From positions 124,001-188,000 of the forward strand of contig NZ_FCOB02000006.1 of NCBI RefSeq assembly GCF_001545075.1: a stretch of 64,000 nucleotides of DNA, given 5' to 3'. Under the pieces are notes generated by a model, which made no database searches, was not told the DNA's origin, and saw only the letters and a program-made list of their open reading frames with translations. Shown piece after piece: positions 1 through 12,860 of this stretch. How positions within the stretch are numbered: the first letter of the stretch is position 1; every line of letters starts with the position of its first letter. The DNA comes from Caballeronia ptereochthonis. GTDB taxonomy: Bacteria; Pseudomonadota; Gammaproteobacteria; Burkholderiales; Burkholderiaceae. The position numbers and the translations under genes are program-made.

Positions 1-1013
1 CCTTCACGACGCTCGAGACGATGACCAACGCGCACTCGATGCGCGACTGGCTCCTGAAATCCGGCTGCCCCGAAGACCAGCTCTCGAAGCATTTCGTCGG
101 CGTGTCGGCGAACCCGGCGGAAGTCGTCAAGTTCGGCATCGCGAAGGAGAACGTGTTCGAGATGTGGGACTGGGTCGGCGGCCGTTACTCGCTGTGGTCG
201 GCGGTCGGTCTCTCGATCATGCTCTCGGTCGGACCGAAGAACTTCGACGCGCTGCTGCAAGGCGCGGACGCGATGGACCAGCACTTCCGCACCGCGCCGC
301 TCGACGTGAACCTGCCGGTGCTGCTGGGCATGATCGGCATCTGGTATCGCAACTTCTTCGGCTCGCAGAGCGACCTGATCGCGCCGTATTCGGAGGCGCT
401 GCACTATCTGCCTGCGTATCTTCAGCAACTGGAGATGGAGAGCAACGGCAAGTCAGCGCGGCTCGACGGCAAGATGGTCGACTATCCGACCGCTGCCGTC
501 ATCTGGGGCGAGCCGGGCACGAACGGCCAGCACGCGTTCTTCCAGATGCTGCATCAGGGGCCGACGCTCATCCCGATCGACTTCATCGCCGTGCTGACGC
601 CGGAGCATCCGCTCGTCGATCATCATGCGAAGCTGCTCGCGAATTGCTTCGCGCAAAGCGAAGCGCTGATGCTCGGGCGCACGCTGGAAGAAGCGAAGAA
701 GGTCGCGGGTCCGGGCAAGGAAGCGCTCGCGACGCACCTGAGCTTCCCCGGCAACCGGCCGACCACGACCATCATGCTCGATGCGCTCACGCCGCAAGCG
801 CTCGGCGCGCTCATCGCGCTCTACGAGCACAAGGTGCTCGTGCAGGGCACGGTGTGGGACGTCAACTCGTTCGATCAGTGGGGCGTGGAGCTCGGCAAGA
901 TTCTCGGCAAGGTCGTCGAGGCCGATATCACCGCGGCGAGCGTCGATCCGTCCAGGCACGACTCGTCGACATCGGCGTTGATCGCGCGGGCGCGCAAGGC
1001 GCTGAAACGCTGA
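1..1013 (+). CDS. pgi: Glucose-6-phosphate isomerase, C-terminal part
   Basis: This cytoplasmic enzyme interconverts glucose 6-phosphate and fructose 6-phosphate in glycolysis and gluconeogenesis. The reading frame is already open at the left edge (frame starting at base 3), so the first roughly 200 residues lie outside the window. About 337 residues are visible out of a usual 540 to 550. The second PGI family signature is clear around bases 520-556 ([13 protein letters not shown], containing the catalytic His). The C-terminal Lys lies in [12 protein letters not shown] rho-independent terminator follows the stop. The gene converges on the ABC ATPase gene downstream. The identification is secure; only the N-terminus is missing. 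Confidence 0.97.
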   Translation, partial: FTTLETMTNAHSMRDWLLKSGCPEDQLSKHFVGVSANPAEVVKFGIAKENVFEMWDWVGGRYSLWSAVGLSIMLSVGPKNFDALLQGADAMDQHFRTAPLDVNLPVLLGMIGIWYRNFFGSQSDLIAPYSEALHYLPAYLQQLEMESNGKSARLDGKMVDYPTAAVIWGEPGTNGQHAFFQMLHQGPTLIPIDFIAVLTPEHPLVDHHAKLLANCFAQSEALMLGRTLEEAKKVAGPGKEALATHLSFPGNRPTTTIMLDALTPQALGALIALYEHKVLVQGTVWDVNSFDQWGVELGKILGKVVEADITAASVDPSRHDSSTSALIARARKALKR

Positions 1014-1043
1014 AACGCTGAAACGCTTGATTCGGTTCAATGC

Positions 1044-1075
1044 GCCCGCATCCGTTCCGGCGGTGCGGGCTTTTT
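1044..1075 (+). terminator. Rho-independent terminator of pgi
   Basis: A 7-bp stem (GCCCGCA pairing with TGCGGGC) encloses a 13-nt loop and is followed by TTTTT. It sits 30 bases after the pgi stop. The convergent ABC ATPase gene ends at 1081. Confidence 0.8.
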
Positions 1076-1080
1076 CATGC

Positions 1081-1782
1081 TCAGACGGAAAGGCCGTTGA
1101 CGAGCCGTCCCGCTTCGATCGTCACGGTGGCATCGCAACGCCCGGCGAGTTCAGGATCGTGCGTGACGAGCACGAGCGTCGCGCCGTTGCGCCGGTTCAT
1201 TTCGAACATGAGGTCGATGATCGCGTAGCCCGTGGCGGCGTCGAGACTGCCGGTGGGTTCGTCGGCGAAGAGCACGGCCGGATGCGTGACGAACGCGCGC
1301 GCGAGCGCGACGCGCTGTTGCTCGCCGCCGGAAAGCAGCTTCGGATAATGTCCGGTGCGCTGGGCCAGGCCCACCTGATCGAGCAGCGAGCGTGCGCGCG
1401 CCGCGATCTCCCTGTGCGGCATCTCGGCGCGCAGTTCGAGCGGCAGCATCACGTTCTCGAGCGCGGTGAGATGCGGCATCAACTGGAAGGACTGGAACAC
1501 GAAGCCGACGGCGCCGCTTCGCAATGCGGCGCGCTCGTCTTCGTTCAGCGTGGACAACTCCTTGCCGAGCAGACGAACCGAGCCCGCGCTCGCGCTGTCC
1601 AAACCGGCGAGCAGGCCGAGCAGAGTCGACTTGCCCGAGCCCGATGCGCCGACGATCGCCACGCTGCTGCCCTGCGCGATCGACAGATCGATCTGATCGA
1701 GAATCGTCAGCTCGCCCGTTGCGTCCTTCACCCGCTTGCTCAATCCCCGTACTTCGATGACCGGCTCGATATCGTTTTGCAT
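1081..1782 (-). CDS. ABC transporter ATP-binding protein, YbbA/LolD type
   Basis: This is a 233-residue cytoplasmic ATPase of the MacB/LolD/YbbA class, which normally partners an FtsX-like permease in envelope or lipoprotein transport. Walker A is GASGSGKS (residues 45-52). The signature [14 protein letters not shown], Walker B ([12 protein letters not shown]) and the switch His (LVTHD) are all present. I chose the ATG at 1782 because AAGGTG lies just upstream and the homologous region begins there; a longer start at 1878 would add 32 low-quality residues. The start codon overlaps that of the divergent tesA by two bases. In E. coli, ybbA also sits divergent from tesA but is followed by the permease gene ybbP. 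Here the next gene is convergent pgi, so no permease is adjacent. Confidence 0.88.
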   Translation of the reverse strand: MQNDIEPVIEVRGLSKRVKDATGELTILDQIDLSIAQGSSVAIVGASGSGKSTLLGLLAGLDSASAGSVRLLGKELSTLNEDERAALRSGAVGFVFQSFQLMPHLTALENVMLPLELRAEMPHREIAARARSLLDQVGLAQRTGHYPKLLSGGEQQRVALARAFVTHPAVLFADEPTGSLDAATGYAIIDLMFEMNRRNGATLVLVTHDPELAGRCDATVTIEAGRLVNGLSV

Positions 1783-2464
1783 GGACACCTTGAAAAATAA
1801 CTTGTGCGGTCTCGCGCGCACCATCGCGATGGCCACGACGCTGGCGGCCGCCTGCGCGACGACGGCACACGCCGCCAACGCGCAGGCGGCATCTCAACCG
1901 AAGCCCGCGATCGTCGTGCTCGGCGATAGTCTCTCGGCCGAATACGGCCTGCCGCGCGATACGGGCTGGGTGAATCTCTTGCGCGAACGGCTGGCGAAGG
2001 AGCGCTTCGATTATAGCGTCGCCAATTCGAGCATCAGCGGCGACACCACGAGCGGCGGACGCGCGCGGCTGACCGCGGTGCTCACGCGCATCAAGCCCGC
2101 GATCGTGATCGTGGAGCTCGGTGCGAACGACGCGCTGCGCGGCGTGCCGCTTGCGACTACTGAGACGAATCTGAGGAGCATCGTCGATGCCTCGCAGGCC
2201 GCGCATGCGAAGGTTTTGCTCATCGGCATGTACGTTCCACCCAATTACGGCCCCGACTACACGCAAAAGTTTCATGCGGTCTACGAGCGCATCGCCAGGG
2301 AGAAGAACGTGCCGCTCGTGCCCTTCCTGCTTGCCGGCATCGCGGACAAGCCGTCCCTGTTCCAGGCCGACCAGATTCACCCGACGGTCCAGGCCCAGCC
2401 TTTGCTATTGGATAACGTCTGGCCAACCTTGAAACCCTTGCTGGGCGCCAGCGCATCGCACTGA
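1781..2464 (+). CDS. tesA: Arylesterase / lysophospholipase / thioesterase I
   Basis: This is a 227-residue SGNH (GDSL) hydrolase acting on acyl esters and thioesters in the periplasm. Residues 1-35 form a signal peptide ending near AHAANA. The nucleophile Ser50 lies in VVLGDSLSAEYGL (block I). The GAND block III and the C-terminal DQIHP motif carrying the Asp/His pair are also visible. The start at 1781 gives a normal signal peptide, but no good ribosome binding site precedes it; the in-frame ATG at 1829 is the alternative. The gene is divergent from the ABC ATPase with overlapping start codons. Confidence 0.9.
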   Translation: MDTLKNNLCGLARTIAMATTLAAACATTAHAANAQAASQPKPAIVVLGDSLSAEYGLPRDTGWVNLLRERLAKERFDYSVANSSISGDTTSGGRARLTAVLTRIKPAIVIVELGANDALRGVPLATTETNLRSIVDASQAAHAKVLLIGMYVPPNYGPDYTQKFHAVYERIAREKNVPLVPFLLAGIADKPSLFQADQIHPTVQAQPLLLDNVWPTLKPLLGASASH

Positions 2465-2589
2465 CGAAGACGCTGGCCGCAACAGCCTTTCGGATAAACG
2501 CGGAGCACGGCCAGGATTCAGATATCTGAGACTTTCGCGTAACTCTTATAACCCCGCTCGTCTTGTGAGCGACTCTACAAGGAGGTCAC

Positions 2590-2931
2590 GTGAAACTTTT
2601 CCCTCTTCTCGCACTGACCGTTGCGATCTCGGCCTGTGCCGCACAGCCGCCCGCGGGCGTGCAGCAAGTCGGCACGAGCCAGAAGGCGCCGAAGGCCGTC
2701 GCGCAATGCGTCGCCCAGAAGTGGGCCGACAAGTCGCAACAGCAAGTCGTGTCGCAGGACACGCTCGCGAACGATCAGGCCGTCGATATCTACGTTCCCG
2801 GCCAGCAGCCGCCGAACGGCGCAGCGGCCATCGTGCGTCCGGCATGGTCGGGGCCGGGTTCGTGGGTCGGCTTCCGCGCATCGGGCGCAGCCGGCAGCCA
2901 GGCGACCGGCGACATTCAAGCTTGCCTGTAA
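2590..2931 (+). CDS. Small putative lipoprotein
   Basis: This is a 113-residue exported protein that I do not recognise by function. The start is GTG at 2590, supported by a perfect Shine-Dalgarno sequence AAGGAGGT at 2579-2586. The first 16 residues form a short signal peptide with a lipobox-like end (AISAC), so it is probably lipidated and anchored in the membrane. The mature part contains CVAQKWADKSQQQVVSQD and has two further Cys, one near residue 40 and one three residues from the end, which could form a disulfide. It lies 125 bases after tesA and ends before a strong bidirectional terminator. Confidence 0.75.
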   Translation: MKLFPLLALTVAISACAAQPPAGVQQVGTSQKAPKAVAQCVAQKWADKSQQQVVSQDTLANDQAVDIYVPGQQPPNGAAAIVRPAWSGPGSWVGFRASGAAGSQATGDIQACL

Positions 2932-2999
2932 GGCGCGTCGCGAGTCTGCGCATCCGCGTGCCGAATGGCGCGCAGGCGTGACTGCCGCGTGACCCAAGC

Positions 3000-3033
3000 A
3001 AAAGCCCCGCTTCCTTTCGGCAGCGGGGCTTTT
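3000..3033. terminator. Bidirectional terminator between lipoprotein gene and ppiD
   Basis: The stem AAAGCCCCGCT pairs with AGCGGGGCTTT, with a run of A on the left and T on the right, so it can work in both directions. The lipoprotein gene (+) and ppiD (-) converge on it. Confidence 0.85.
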
Positions 3034-3056
3034 CAACATGAGCGCGTCGAAGTGCG

Positions 3057-4979
3057 TCAGTTCGACGATTGCGTCGGCGCGTGGCTCAGCTTGACCTTCG
3101 AGCGCGCCTTCAGCGAGTCGACATACGCTTCCATTTCGGCTTGCGCATATACCTGCGCGATCTGCCGCTGCGCCCCCGTGAGACGATCGGCCGCGACCTG
3201 CGCCGGCTTCTCGACCGCATTCACGCGATAGATCGCATAACCGTCCGCGCCGAGATCCACGCCGACATACGCCGGCAGTTTCGACGCATCCGCCTTGAAG
3301 ATCGCGCTCAGCGCGGCGGGCGGCAGCCCCTGCGCATCGTTGCGCGAGACCGTGATCGGCGACGTGAAGCCGTCGGCCGACTTCGACTTCTGCAGGTCGG
3401 CCAGTTTCGCCTCGCCTTCCTTCTTCGCCATGGCGGCGGCCATATCCGCGACGGCCTTCTTGCGGACCTCGTCCTTCACCGCGTCGAACGCGGGCACGGC
3501 CGAAGCCTTGTAGTCGGTCACGCGCGCGGCGATCAGCGTGTTGTTGCCGATGTCGATGGCCTGCGTGTTGTTGCGGTCCTTCACCGAGTCGGGCGCGAAC
3601 ACGGCGGCGAGGAACTTCGGATTGTTGAGCGGGCTATCCTGCGGCAGTTGCGGATTCGGCTTCGGGCCGATCGTCGCCGTCTGGATCGTCAGCTTGTACT
3701 TGTCCGCCGCGGGCTGCAGCGACTTCGACTTCTCGTACACGAGGTCGGTGAAGCCTTGTGCGTCGTCGGCGAAACCCTTCGTGCCCTGCTGCGCCGCATA
3801 GTCCTTTGCGAGCGCGTCCTTCACTTCGTCGAACGGCTTCGTGACGGCAGGCTTCACATCGGTTGCCTCGATGATGTGATAGCCGAAGTCCGACTCGACG
3901 ATGTTGCTCACCTCGCCCTTCTTCAGGCCGAACGCGGCGTCGTCGAAAGCCTTGCCGCCCGCGATCTGGCCGCGCGCGAAGTAGCCGAGATCGCCGCCCT
4001 TGCTCGCGGAGCCCGGATCATCCGAGTTCTTCTGCGCGATCTGAGCGAACTGATCGGGATGAGCCTTGACTTGCGCGAGCAGGTCTTCGGCCTTTTGCTT
4101 CGCTTTCGCCTTGTCGGCGGCGCTCGCGTCCTTCGGCGCGTTCACGAGAATGTGGCTCGCGCGCACTTCCGCTTCCGTGCGATAGCGCTGGATGTTTTCG
4201 TCGTAGTACTTCTTGAGATCGGCGTCGCTCGGCTTGGCTGCCGCTGCGATGATCGACGGCGACAGCAAGAGGTACTGGATCGTGGCCGTCTCGGGCGTCG
4301 CGAAGTCGTTGCGATGCGCGTCGTAATAGGCGGTGAGCTGCGCGTCGGTCGGCTGGATCTTCGCGGTGTAATCCGCCGTGCGCAGCGACAGGCCCTGCAC
4401 GGAGCGCTTTTGGTCGGCCAGCTCGGTGAGGTTCTGCGCGAGCGTTTTCGACGTGAACGAGCTCGACTGGATGCTGCTCGGGATCTGATCGGTTGCGAGC
4501 GTGTAGCGCATGCGTTCGTCGTATTGCGCGGGCGTCATGCCCTGCATGGCGAGCAGTTGCTTGTAGCGGTCCACGTCGATGGTGCCGTCCGGCTTGCGCA
4601 GCGACGAGATCACCGGGTCGGCGAGCAGTGCGCGGCGCACGGCGTCATCCGACGCGGTGAGATGCAGGCGCTGCGTTTCGTCCGCCATCGCGCGCTGCTG
4701 CACGAGGCTGTCGACCATCGCGGCGCGCGTCTCGGGCGTGTCGAACATCTTGGGATCGAACTGCGCGCCGAGCATCGAGCGGGCGCGGTCCACTTGCTGC
4801 CTGAAGGCGCTGTCGAATTCGGCGCGTGTGATCTTGTGACCGTTCACGCTGGCGACATAGGCGCTTTCGTCGAAGAAGTTGCTGAAACCCTGAATACCGA
4901 CGATGCCGAGGCCGGGCACGATGATCAGGATCAGCAGGGCCATCATCAGGCGCTGGTGATTTCGGAAGAAGTCGAGCAT
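3057..4979 (-). CDS. ppiD: Periplasmic folding chaperone PpiD (SurA-like/parvulin domain)
   Basis: This is a 640-residue inner-membrane-anchored chaperone that helps newly exported proteins fold near the Sec translocon. The N-terminus MLDFFRNHQRLMM is followed by one hydrophobic segment (about residues 13-32) and then a large periplasmic SurA-N-like region. A parvulin PPIase domain runs from about residue 265 to 370 (motifs RASHILV, GGDLGYF, DFGYHII). Length and architecture match the E. coli protein of about 620 residues. It is the last gene of the tig-clpP-clpX-lon-hupB-ppiD neighbourhood, here separated from hupB by two tRNA genes. Confidence 0.95.
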   Translation of the reverse strand: MLDFFRNHQRLMMALLILIIVPGLGIVGIQGFSNFFDESAYVASVNGHKITRAEFDSAFRQQVDRARSMLGAQFDPKMFDTPETRAAMVDSLVQQRAMADETQRLHLTASDDAVRRALLADPVISSLRKPDGTIDVDRYKQLLAMQGMTPAQYDERMRYTLATDQIPSSIQSSSFTSKTLAQNLTELADQKRSVQGLSLRTADYTAKIQPTDAQLTAYYDAHRNDFATPETATIQYLLLSPSIIAAAAKPSDADLKKYYDENIQRYRTEAEVRASHILVNAPKDASAADKAKAKQKAEDLLAQVKAHPDQFAQIAQKNSDDPGSASKGGDLGYFARGQIAGGKAFDDAAFGLKKGEVSNIVESDFGYHIIEATDVKPAVTKPFDEVKDALAKDYAAQQGTKGFADDAQGFTDLVYEKSKSLQPAADKYKLTIQTATIGPKPNPQLPQDSPLNNPKFLAAVFAPDSVKDRNNTQAIDIGNNTLIAARVTDYKASAVPAFDAVKDEVRKKAVADMAAAMAKKEGEAKLADLQKSKSADGFTSPITVSRNDAQGLPPAALSAIFKADASKLPAYVGVDLGADGYAIYRVNAVEKPAQVAADRLTGAQRQIAQVYAQAEMEAYVDSLKARSKVKLSHAPTQSSN

Positions 4980-5334
4980 GCGTTGCGCTGCGTTATTGGA
5001 ACAAAACGCTCGATATTACAACAGTGGCAGAGGAAAAGGCGAAAGGCGACGGGGATTTGGCCTGGCGCACGGCTCGCGCGGCCTGAAGGCGATTCGCCGT
5101 CGGATTCGAAATATCCTAAGAATCAGGCATTTAGGCGCCGATCGATGTGCTTTGTGCAACGCCAGTGGTGCGCAATTGCGGCGACCGTTGCGCGCGGATT
5201 TCCGTGGCGGGGCGATTCATGCGGCGCGCTCCCGATCATTAGCATTCTTAAAGAAACGTTTGCGCGACCGATCGCGCGATGCAAAACAAAAAGTCCCGCA
5301 AGCCGTGAAGCTTACGGGACTTTCATGTCGATTC
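4980..5334. other. Intergenic stretch between tRNA-Asp and ppiD
   Basis: It holds the terminator of the tRNA unit at 5287-5323 and must contain the ppiD promoter. A TAATAT-like -10 lies on the minus strand near 5015 without a convincing -35. I see no gene in it; a plus-strand open frame here merely reads through the tRNA complement. Confidence 0.5.
5287..5323 (-). terminator. Terminator of the tRNA-Val/tRNA-Asp unit
   Basis: On the minus strand the stem AGTCCCGTAAGC pairs with GCTTGCGGGACT and is followed by TTTTTG. It begins 12 bases past the tRNA-Asp 3' end. Confidence 0.85.
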
Positions 5335-5411
5335 TGGCGGAGCGGACGGGGCTCGAACCCGCGACCCCCGGCGTGACAGGCCGGTATTCTAACCAACTGA
5401 ACTACCGCTCC
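5335..5411 (-). tRNA. tRNA-Asp (anticodon GTC)
   Basis: This is a 77-base cloverleaf with encoded CCA. The acceptor stem is GGAGCGG pairing with CCGCTCC. The anticodon loop is CTGTCAC, with GTC as anticodon. The T-loop GTTCGAGC is intact. It is the second tRNA of a two-gene unit, 26 bases after tRNA-Val. Confidence 0.97.
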
Positions 5412-5437
5412 TGGGTAGCGCGCAATGAACCGAGACC

Positions 5438-5513
5438 TGGTGGGTGCTGAGAGGCTCGAACTCCCGACCTACGCCTTGTAAGGGCGCCGCTCTACCAACT
5501 GAGCTAAGCACCC
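5438..5513 (-). tRNA. tRNA-Val (anticodon TAC)
   Basis: This is a 76-base cloverleaf with encoded CCA. The acceptor stem is GGGTGCT, the anticodon loop is CTTACAA with anticodon TAC, and the T-loop is GTTCGAGC. It lies 76 bases after the hupB stop codon and just before tRNA-Asp. Confidence 0.97.
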
Positions 5514-5589
5514 GGTCCGCATTTCATTTGATTTGCGCCGCGCTTGAATCCAGTGCTTCTTATGGGAAGCGCCGTATCCAGCGAGTCCG

Positions 5590-5862
5590 CTAGTTTAGCG
5601 CATCCTTCAGCGCTTTGCCAGGGCGAAATTTCGGGACCTTCGCGGCCTTGATCTTGATCGCCGCGCCCGTGCGCGGATTGCGGCCGGTACGCGCCGTGCG
5701 CTTGCCCACGGCGAACGTGCCGAAGCCGACGAGCGTCACGGTTCCGCCCTTCTTCAGCGTCGTGCGCACGCCGCCGATCACCGCGTCGAGCGCGCGGCCG
5801 GCGGCGGCCTTGGAGATATCGGCTTGCTGCGCGATATGGTCGATCAGTTCCGTCTTGTTCAT
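5590..5862 (-). CDS. hupB: DNA-binding protein HU-beta
   Basis: This is a 90-residue nucleoid-associated protein that bends DNA and binds it without strict sequence preference. The start [11 protein letters not shown] matches the family exactly, so the open frame upstream to 5955 is not part of the gene. The beta-arm motif GRNPRTG is present, and [10 protein letters not shown] marks the conserved strand. The usual length is 90 residues. It follows lon, from which it is separated by a hairpin terminator, and precedes tRNA-Val. Confidence 0.97.
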   Translation of the reverse strand: MNKTELIDHIAQQADISKAAAGRALDAVIGGVRTTLKKGGTVTLVGFGTFAVGKRTARTGRNPRTGAAIKIKAAKVPKFRPGKALKDALN

Positions 5863-6053
5863 TGTGATCCCCGAATCAGTAATGGCAACGTTGTCATCGA
5901 TCTGGTCCTGCATCGAAGCGAATGGCATCTCGATATTGTTGGATGCGGCGCCCATTTAACTTAGCCGAAAGCGGCGTGTCAACGGGGATTGAGCCTTATT
6001 CGACGGGCCTGGCGGGCACATTAGAAGACATCTTCGGAATTATCGCGCGCACC

Positions 6054-6090
6054 AAACAAAAACCCGCGGGGGTGACCCGCGGGTTTTTAG
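6054..6090 (-). terminator. Terminator of lon
   Basis: The stem AAACCCGCGGG pairs with CCCGCGGGTTT. It has A-rich and T-rich sides, so it can terminate in both directions. It lies about 45 bases after the lon stop and upstream of hupB. Confidence 0.85.
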
Positions 6091-6134
6091 CTCCGATCAC
6101 GCAACACGGTAAGGAACCGTGTCGCGCGATGCGG

Positions 6135-8558
<2,424 letters not shown>

Positions 8559-8591
8559 TTCATTTCCCCATTAATGGAATCAGTTCAGTCG

Positions 8592-8619
8592 TAAGTAAGG
8601 CCGTTCAGAGCTATTGCAA
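8592..8619 (-). promoter_or_regulatory. Possible lon promoter
   Basis: On the minus strand TTGCAA (-35) and TACTTA (-10) are separated by 16 bases, giving a short leader of about 27 bases before the lon start. CTTGCAA also resembles the sigma-32 -35 element, but the matching -10 is poor. Predicted from sequence only. Confidence 0.35.
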
Positions 8620-8683
8620 GCCTTTATCGGAAGGGAAAAGTCGTTAGTCAAAGATCGCGTCAGTAACGTCCACAAGATAAACC

Positions 8684-8723
8684 GAAAAAAATAAAAGGCC
8701 GTTCACGTCGCCATGAACGGCCT
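8684..8723 (-). terminator. Terminator of clpX
   Basis: On the minus strand AGGCCGTTCA pairs with TGAACGGCCT around an 8-base loop, followed by a T-rich run. It lies between the clpX stop (8745) and lon, so lon is probably transcribed mainly from its own promoter. Confidence 0.85.
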
Positions 8724-8744
8724 CTCGCCGAGCCACAGCCTGTT

Positions 8745-10016
<1,272 letters not shown>

Positions 10017-10190
10017 AAATGTGTGAGCCTCCGGACACTCTTGTTACATGATACGCCCTTCGATCCGGCCACGCAGGTTCGCACCCGCGCGGCCCGGACG
10101 AAGCGCGTTTTGGCGTTGCGCCGCATGCGCGATTCGCATTTTTCGCCGGCTCCGTCTCCGTGCGCCGGCGCGGCGCCGCTCCGGACGCCT

Positions 10191-10844
10191 TCAAGGACGC
10201 TTGTGAAGCACCTGGTCGACGAGACCGTAAGCCTGCGCGTCGTCGCCGGACATGAAGTTGTCGCGATCCGTGTCGCGCGCGATGCGCTCGACCGGCTGAC
10301 CCGTGTGATGCGACAGCAACTGATTCAAACGCTCCTTCAGGTACAGGATTTCCCGCGCCTGGATCTCGATGTCCGATGCCTGGCCGCGCGCGCCGCCGAG
10401 CGGCTGGTGAATCATCACGCGGGCGTTCGGCAGCGCGACGCGCTTGCCCTTGGCGCCTGCCGCCAGCAGGAACGCGCCCATGCTCGCGGCGAGCCCCATG
10501 CACAGCGTAGAGACGTCGGGTTTCACGAACTGCATGGTGTCGTAGATCGCCATGCCTGCCGAGACCGAACCGCCGGGACTGTTGATGTACAGGCTGATGT
10601 CCTTGTCGGGATTCTCGCTTTCGAGGAACAGCAGCTGCGCGACGACGAGATTCGCCGACTGGTCGTTCACTTCACCGACGAGAAATACCACACGCTCTTT
10701 CAGGAGACGCGAGTAGATGTCATAGGCACGCTCGCCGCGGCCGCTCGTTTCCACGACCATCGGAACGAGGCCGAGCGCCTGGGCTTCGAAGTCCCGCGGT
10801 GCGTGGGACGCCAACGTGTCGAGCAATTCAGCGCGAAAGGTCAT
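10191..10844 (-). CDS. clpP: ATP-dependent Clp protease, proteolytic subunit ClpP
   Basis: This is a 217-residue serine peptidase forming the tetradecameric chamber used by ClpX (and ClpA). The catalytic Ser121 lies in GLAASMGA, His146 in MIHQPLGG and the Asp in the DTDRD segment near residue 191. The N-terminus contains a likely processed propeptide before about residue 25. It is encoded downstream of tig, with a hairpin terminator between them, and upstream of clpX. Confidence 0.98.
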   Translation of the reverse strand: MTFRAELLDTLASHAPRDFEAQALGLVPMVVETSGRGERAYDIYSRLLKERVVFLVGEVNDQSANLVVAQLLFLESENPDKDISLYINSPGGSVSAGMAIYDTMQFVKPDVSTLCMGLAASMGAFLLAAGAKGKRVALPNARVMIHQPLGGARGQASDIEIQAREILYLKERLNQLLSHHTGQPVERIARDTDRDNFMSGDDAQAYGLVDQVLHKRP

Positions 10845-10924
10845 GCAATTTCCTTGTTCGGAATAGGGATACTGAACGACAAAGGAACATCCGGTAGAAC
10901 GGCATGCAAACGCTCAAACTTTAA

Positions 10925-10969
10925 TGCAAAAAAGGCGTGGGAGCCGTCAGTCCGACGACTCCGCACGCC
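10925..10969 (-). terminator. Terminator of tig
   Basis: An imperfect stem on the minus strand (GGCGTG with CACGCC, extended through GAGTCGTC/GACGGCTC) is followed by TTTTTTGC. It lies 17 bases past the tig stop. Confidence 0.75.
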
Positions 10970-10985
10970 CTTGGCCATTCGCGTG

Positions 10986-12332
10986 TCAGGCTTGCGCCGT
11001 TGCGCTGGCCAGTTCCTCGAAGCTGACTTCCTTGTCGGTCACCTTGGCCTTGCCGAGGACGAAATCGACGACGTTGCTTTCCACAACGAATGCTTCCATC
11101 TCGGCGAGGCGCTGCTGGTTCGAATAATACCAGCGGACGACTTCCTTCGGGTCTTCGTAGCTCTTGGCGAATTCGTCCACTTCAGCGCGGATCTGCTCGG
11201 GTTTCGCCTGCAGCTCGTTGGCCTTCACCAGCTCGGCGAGCACGAGGCCCAGCTTCACGCGGCGCTCGGCCTGCTCGGCGAACATTTCGGCCGGAATCGG
11301 CGCGTCGGCGGCGTTCGGCACGCCGCGCTGCTGCAGGTCCTGACGGGCCATTTCGACGAGACGCTGCTGATCCTGCTCGATCAGCGCCTTCGGCACGTCG
11401 AGCTCGGAGATCTTCAGGAGCGCGTCCATGACCTGGTTCTTCACGATCTGCTGCGTGCGGCGCTTCGCTTCGCGCTCCAGGTTGTCCTTGATCTCGCCGC
11501 GCATCTTCGTGAGATCGCCGTCCTCGATGCCGAGCGATTTCGCGAAATCCGCGTCGATTTCCGGCAGGTGCGGCCACTCGACCTTCTTCAGCGTGATGGT
11601 GAACTGAGCCGTCTTGCCCGCCACTTCCTTGCCGTGGTAGTCGTCCGGAAACTTGAGGTCGAATTCGCGCGATTCGCCGACCTTCAGGCCCGTTGCGGCC
11701 TGTTCGAACTCGGGCAGCATGCGGCCTTCACCCAGCACGAACGCGAAATCCTGTGCGCTGCCGCCTTCGAACGCGACGCCGTCGATCTTGCCCACGAAGT
11801 CGAGCGTCACGCGGTCGCCGTCCTTGGCTGCGGTGTCCGCGCCGCCGTCGCCGTGCTCGCCGCCTTCGCCGCGCGCGTGGAAGTGCACGCGCTGCTTGCG
11901 CAGGATGTCCAGCGTGCGGTCGACTTCGGCTTCGGAGATGGTGGTGACCGTACGTTCGATTTCAGCGTCCGCCACATCGCCCAGCTTGACCTCCGGATAG
12001 ACCTCGAAGGTCGCGTCGAACGCGTAGGCGTCGGCGGGGGTTTCCGCCTTCGGCGCGAAGCTCGGCTGGCCGGCCACGCGCAGGTTCTCGGCGCGCGTCA
12101 CGTCGAAGAATTCCTTGCCGACCTTGTCGCTCAGCACTTCGGCTTCCACCTGGCCGCCGTACTGCTGCGTCACCATCTTGAGCGGCACCTTGCCCGGGCG
12201 GAAACCCGGCATGCGCACGTTCTTGGCCAGCTGGCGGATGCGCGAATCCACTTCCTTCTGCACCGTGTCTTTCGGCAGGGAAATCGTCACGCGGCGTTCG
12301 AGCTTGCCGAGGTTCTCAACTACGTTAGCCAT
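10986..12332 (-). CDS. tig: Trigger factor (ribosome-associated chaperone/PPIase)
   Basis: This is a 448-residue chaperone that binds the ribosome exit tunnel and shields nascent chains. The ribosome-binding signature GFRPGKVP is at residues 43-50. An FKBP-type PPIase domain lies at about 165-255, followed by the helical C-terminal cradle. An Asp/Gly-rich insert ([15 protein letters not shown]) precedes the PPIase domain. It opens the minus-strand tig-clpP-clpX-lon block. The start matches the family ([17 protein letters not shown]). Confidence 0.97.
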   Translation of the reverse strand: MANVVENLGKLERRVTISLPKDTVQKEVDSRIRQLAKNVRMPGFRPGKVPLKMVTQQYGGQVEAEVLSDKVGKEFFDVTRAENLRVAGQPSFAPKAETPADAYAFDATFEVYPEVKLGDVADAEIERTVTTISEAEVDRTLDILRKQRVHFHARGEGGEHGDGGADTAAKDGDRVTLDFVGKIDGVAFEGGSAQDFAFVLGEGRMLPEFEQAATGLKVGESREFDLKFPDDYHGKEVAGKTAQFTITLKKVEWPHLPEIDADFAKSLGIEDGDLTKMRGEIKDNLEREAKRRTQQIVKNQVMDALLKISELDVPKALIEQDQQRLVEMARQDLQQRGVPNAADAPIPAEMFAEQAERRVKLGLVLAELVKANELQAKPEQIRAEVDEFAKSYEDPKEVVRWYYSNQQRLAEMEAFVVESNVVDFVLGKAKVTDKEVSFEELASATAQA

Positions 12333-12860
12333 GGCTGAAATCGTCCTAGAGTAAATCGTAAATTCGGTGTTCGGTTCTTCCGCGGTTCTAAAGGCGCGGG
12401 TCCGGATGCGGACTCTGCATGAGCCGGCCGAAATCGACGCCTGGCACCGGAAAACGCGCGCAAAACGCGTCTTGCGGGAGGGCCGGGTCGTCGCCCGACA
12501 CGGTGTCAGTCAACAGAGCCGGATATTTTAGCAAACAAATCCGGGAGGACCGGGCGATCGAAACGCAAATGCCTGGTTAAAGCGGAATTTGCCCGGAAAT
12601 ACGCCCGTTTTCGGGGCTGAATTCGGCGTAAGTCCGCGTTTTTCCCGCGCGCGCTCGCGCGCACAATTCCCGCTATCCGCACGCGGCTATTTTGCGCCGC
12701 GCGCCGCGCTGATAAGCTTGCCGGCGCATGATTCACGCGAGGAAAGCGCTTCATGCGCAACGCATTGCCGCAAGGCATGAAGCGTATGCAACAACTGCAT
12801 AGATAGGGCTTCGTTGCGACTTTTCAATCGCTCCTTCCAAACCAGAACATTCGAGACACC
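12333..12860. other. Divergent intergenic region tig / glycerate kinase gene
   Basis: This 528-base gap separates two divergent genes. I see no credible gene and no clear -35/-10 pair. It contains a 10-bp perfect inverted repeat at 12747-12784 close to the glycerate kinase gene and an AT-richer segment around 12520-12545. Promoters for both genes must lie here. Confidence 0.5.
12747..12784. repeat. 10-bp inverted repeat upstream of glycerate kinase gene
   Basis: CGCTTCATGC at 12747-12756 is repeated as its reverse complement GCATGAAGCG at 12775-12784, with an 18-base spacer. It ends 76 bases before the start codon. It has no following T run, so it is more likely an operator or a leader hairpin than a terminator. 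Confidence 0.6.

Noticed and set aside
4978-5376. Plus-strand open frame of 132 codons ending in an Arg/Gly/Pro-rich peptide
   Set aside because: Its 3' part is the complement of tRNA-Asp (the familiar GRGSNPRPPA artefact), and the rest covers the ppiD upstream region without a ribosome binding site.
5335-5513. tRNA-Val/Asp as an integration site of a genomic island
   Set aside because: No integrase, no repeated tRNA 3' fragment and no change in gene content or codon use nearby.
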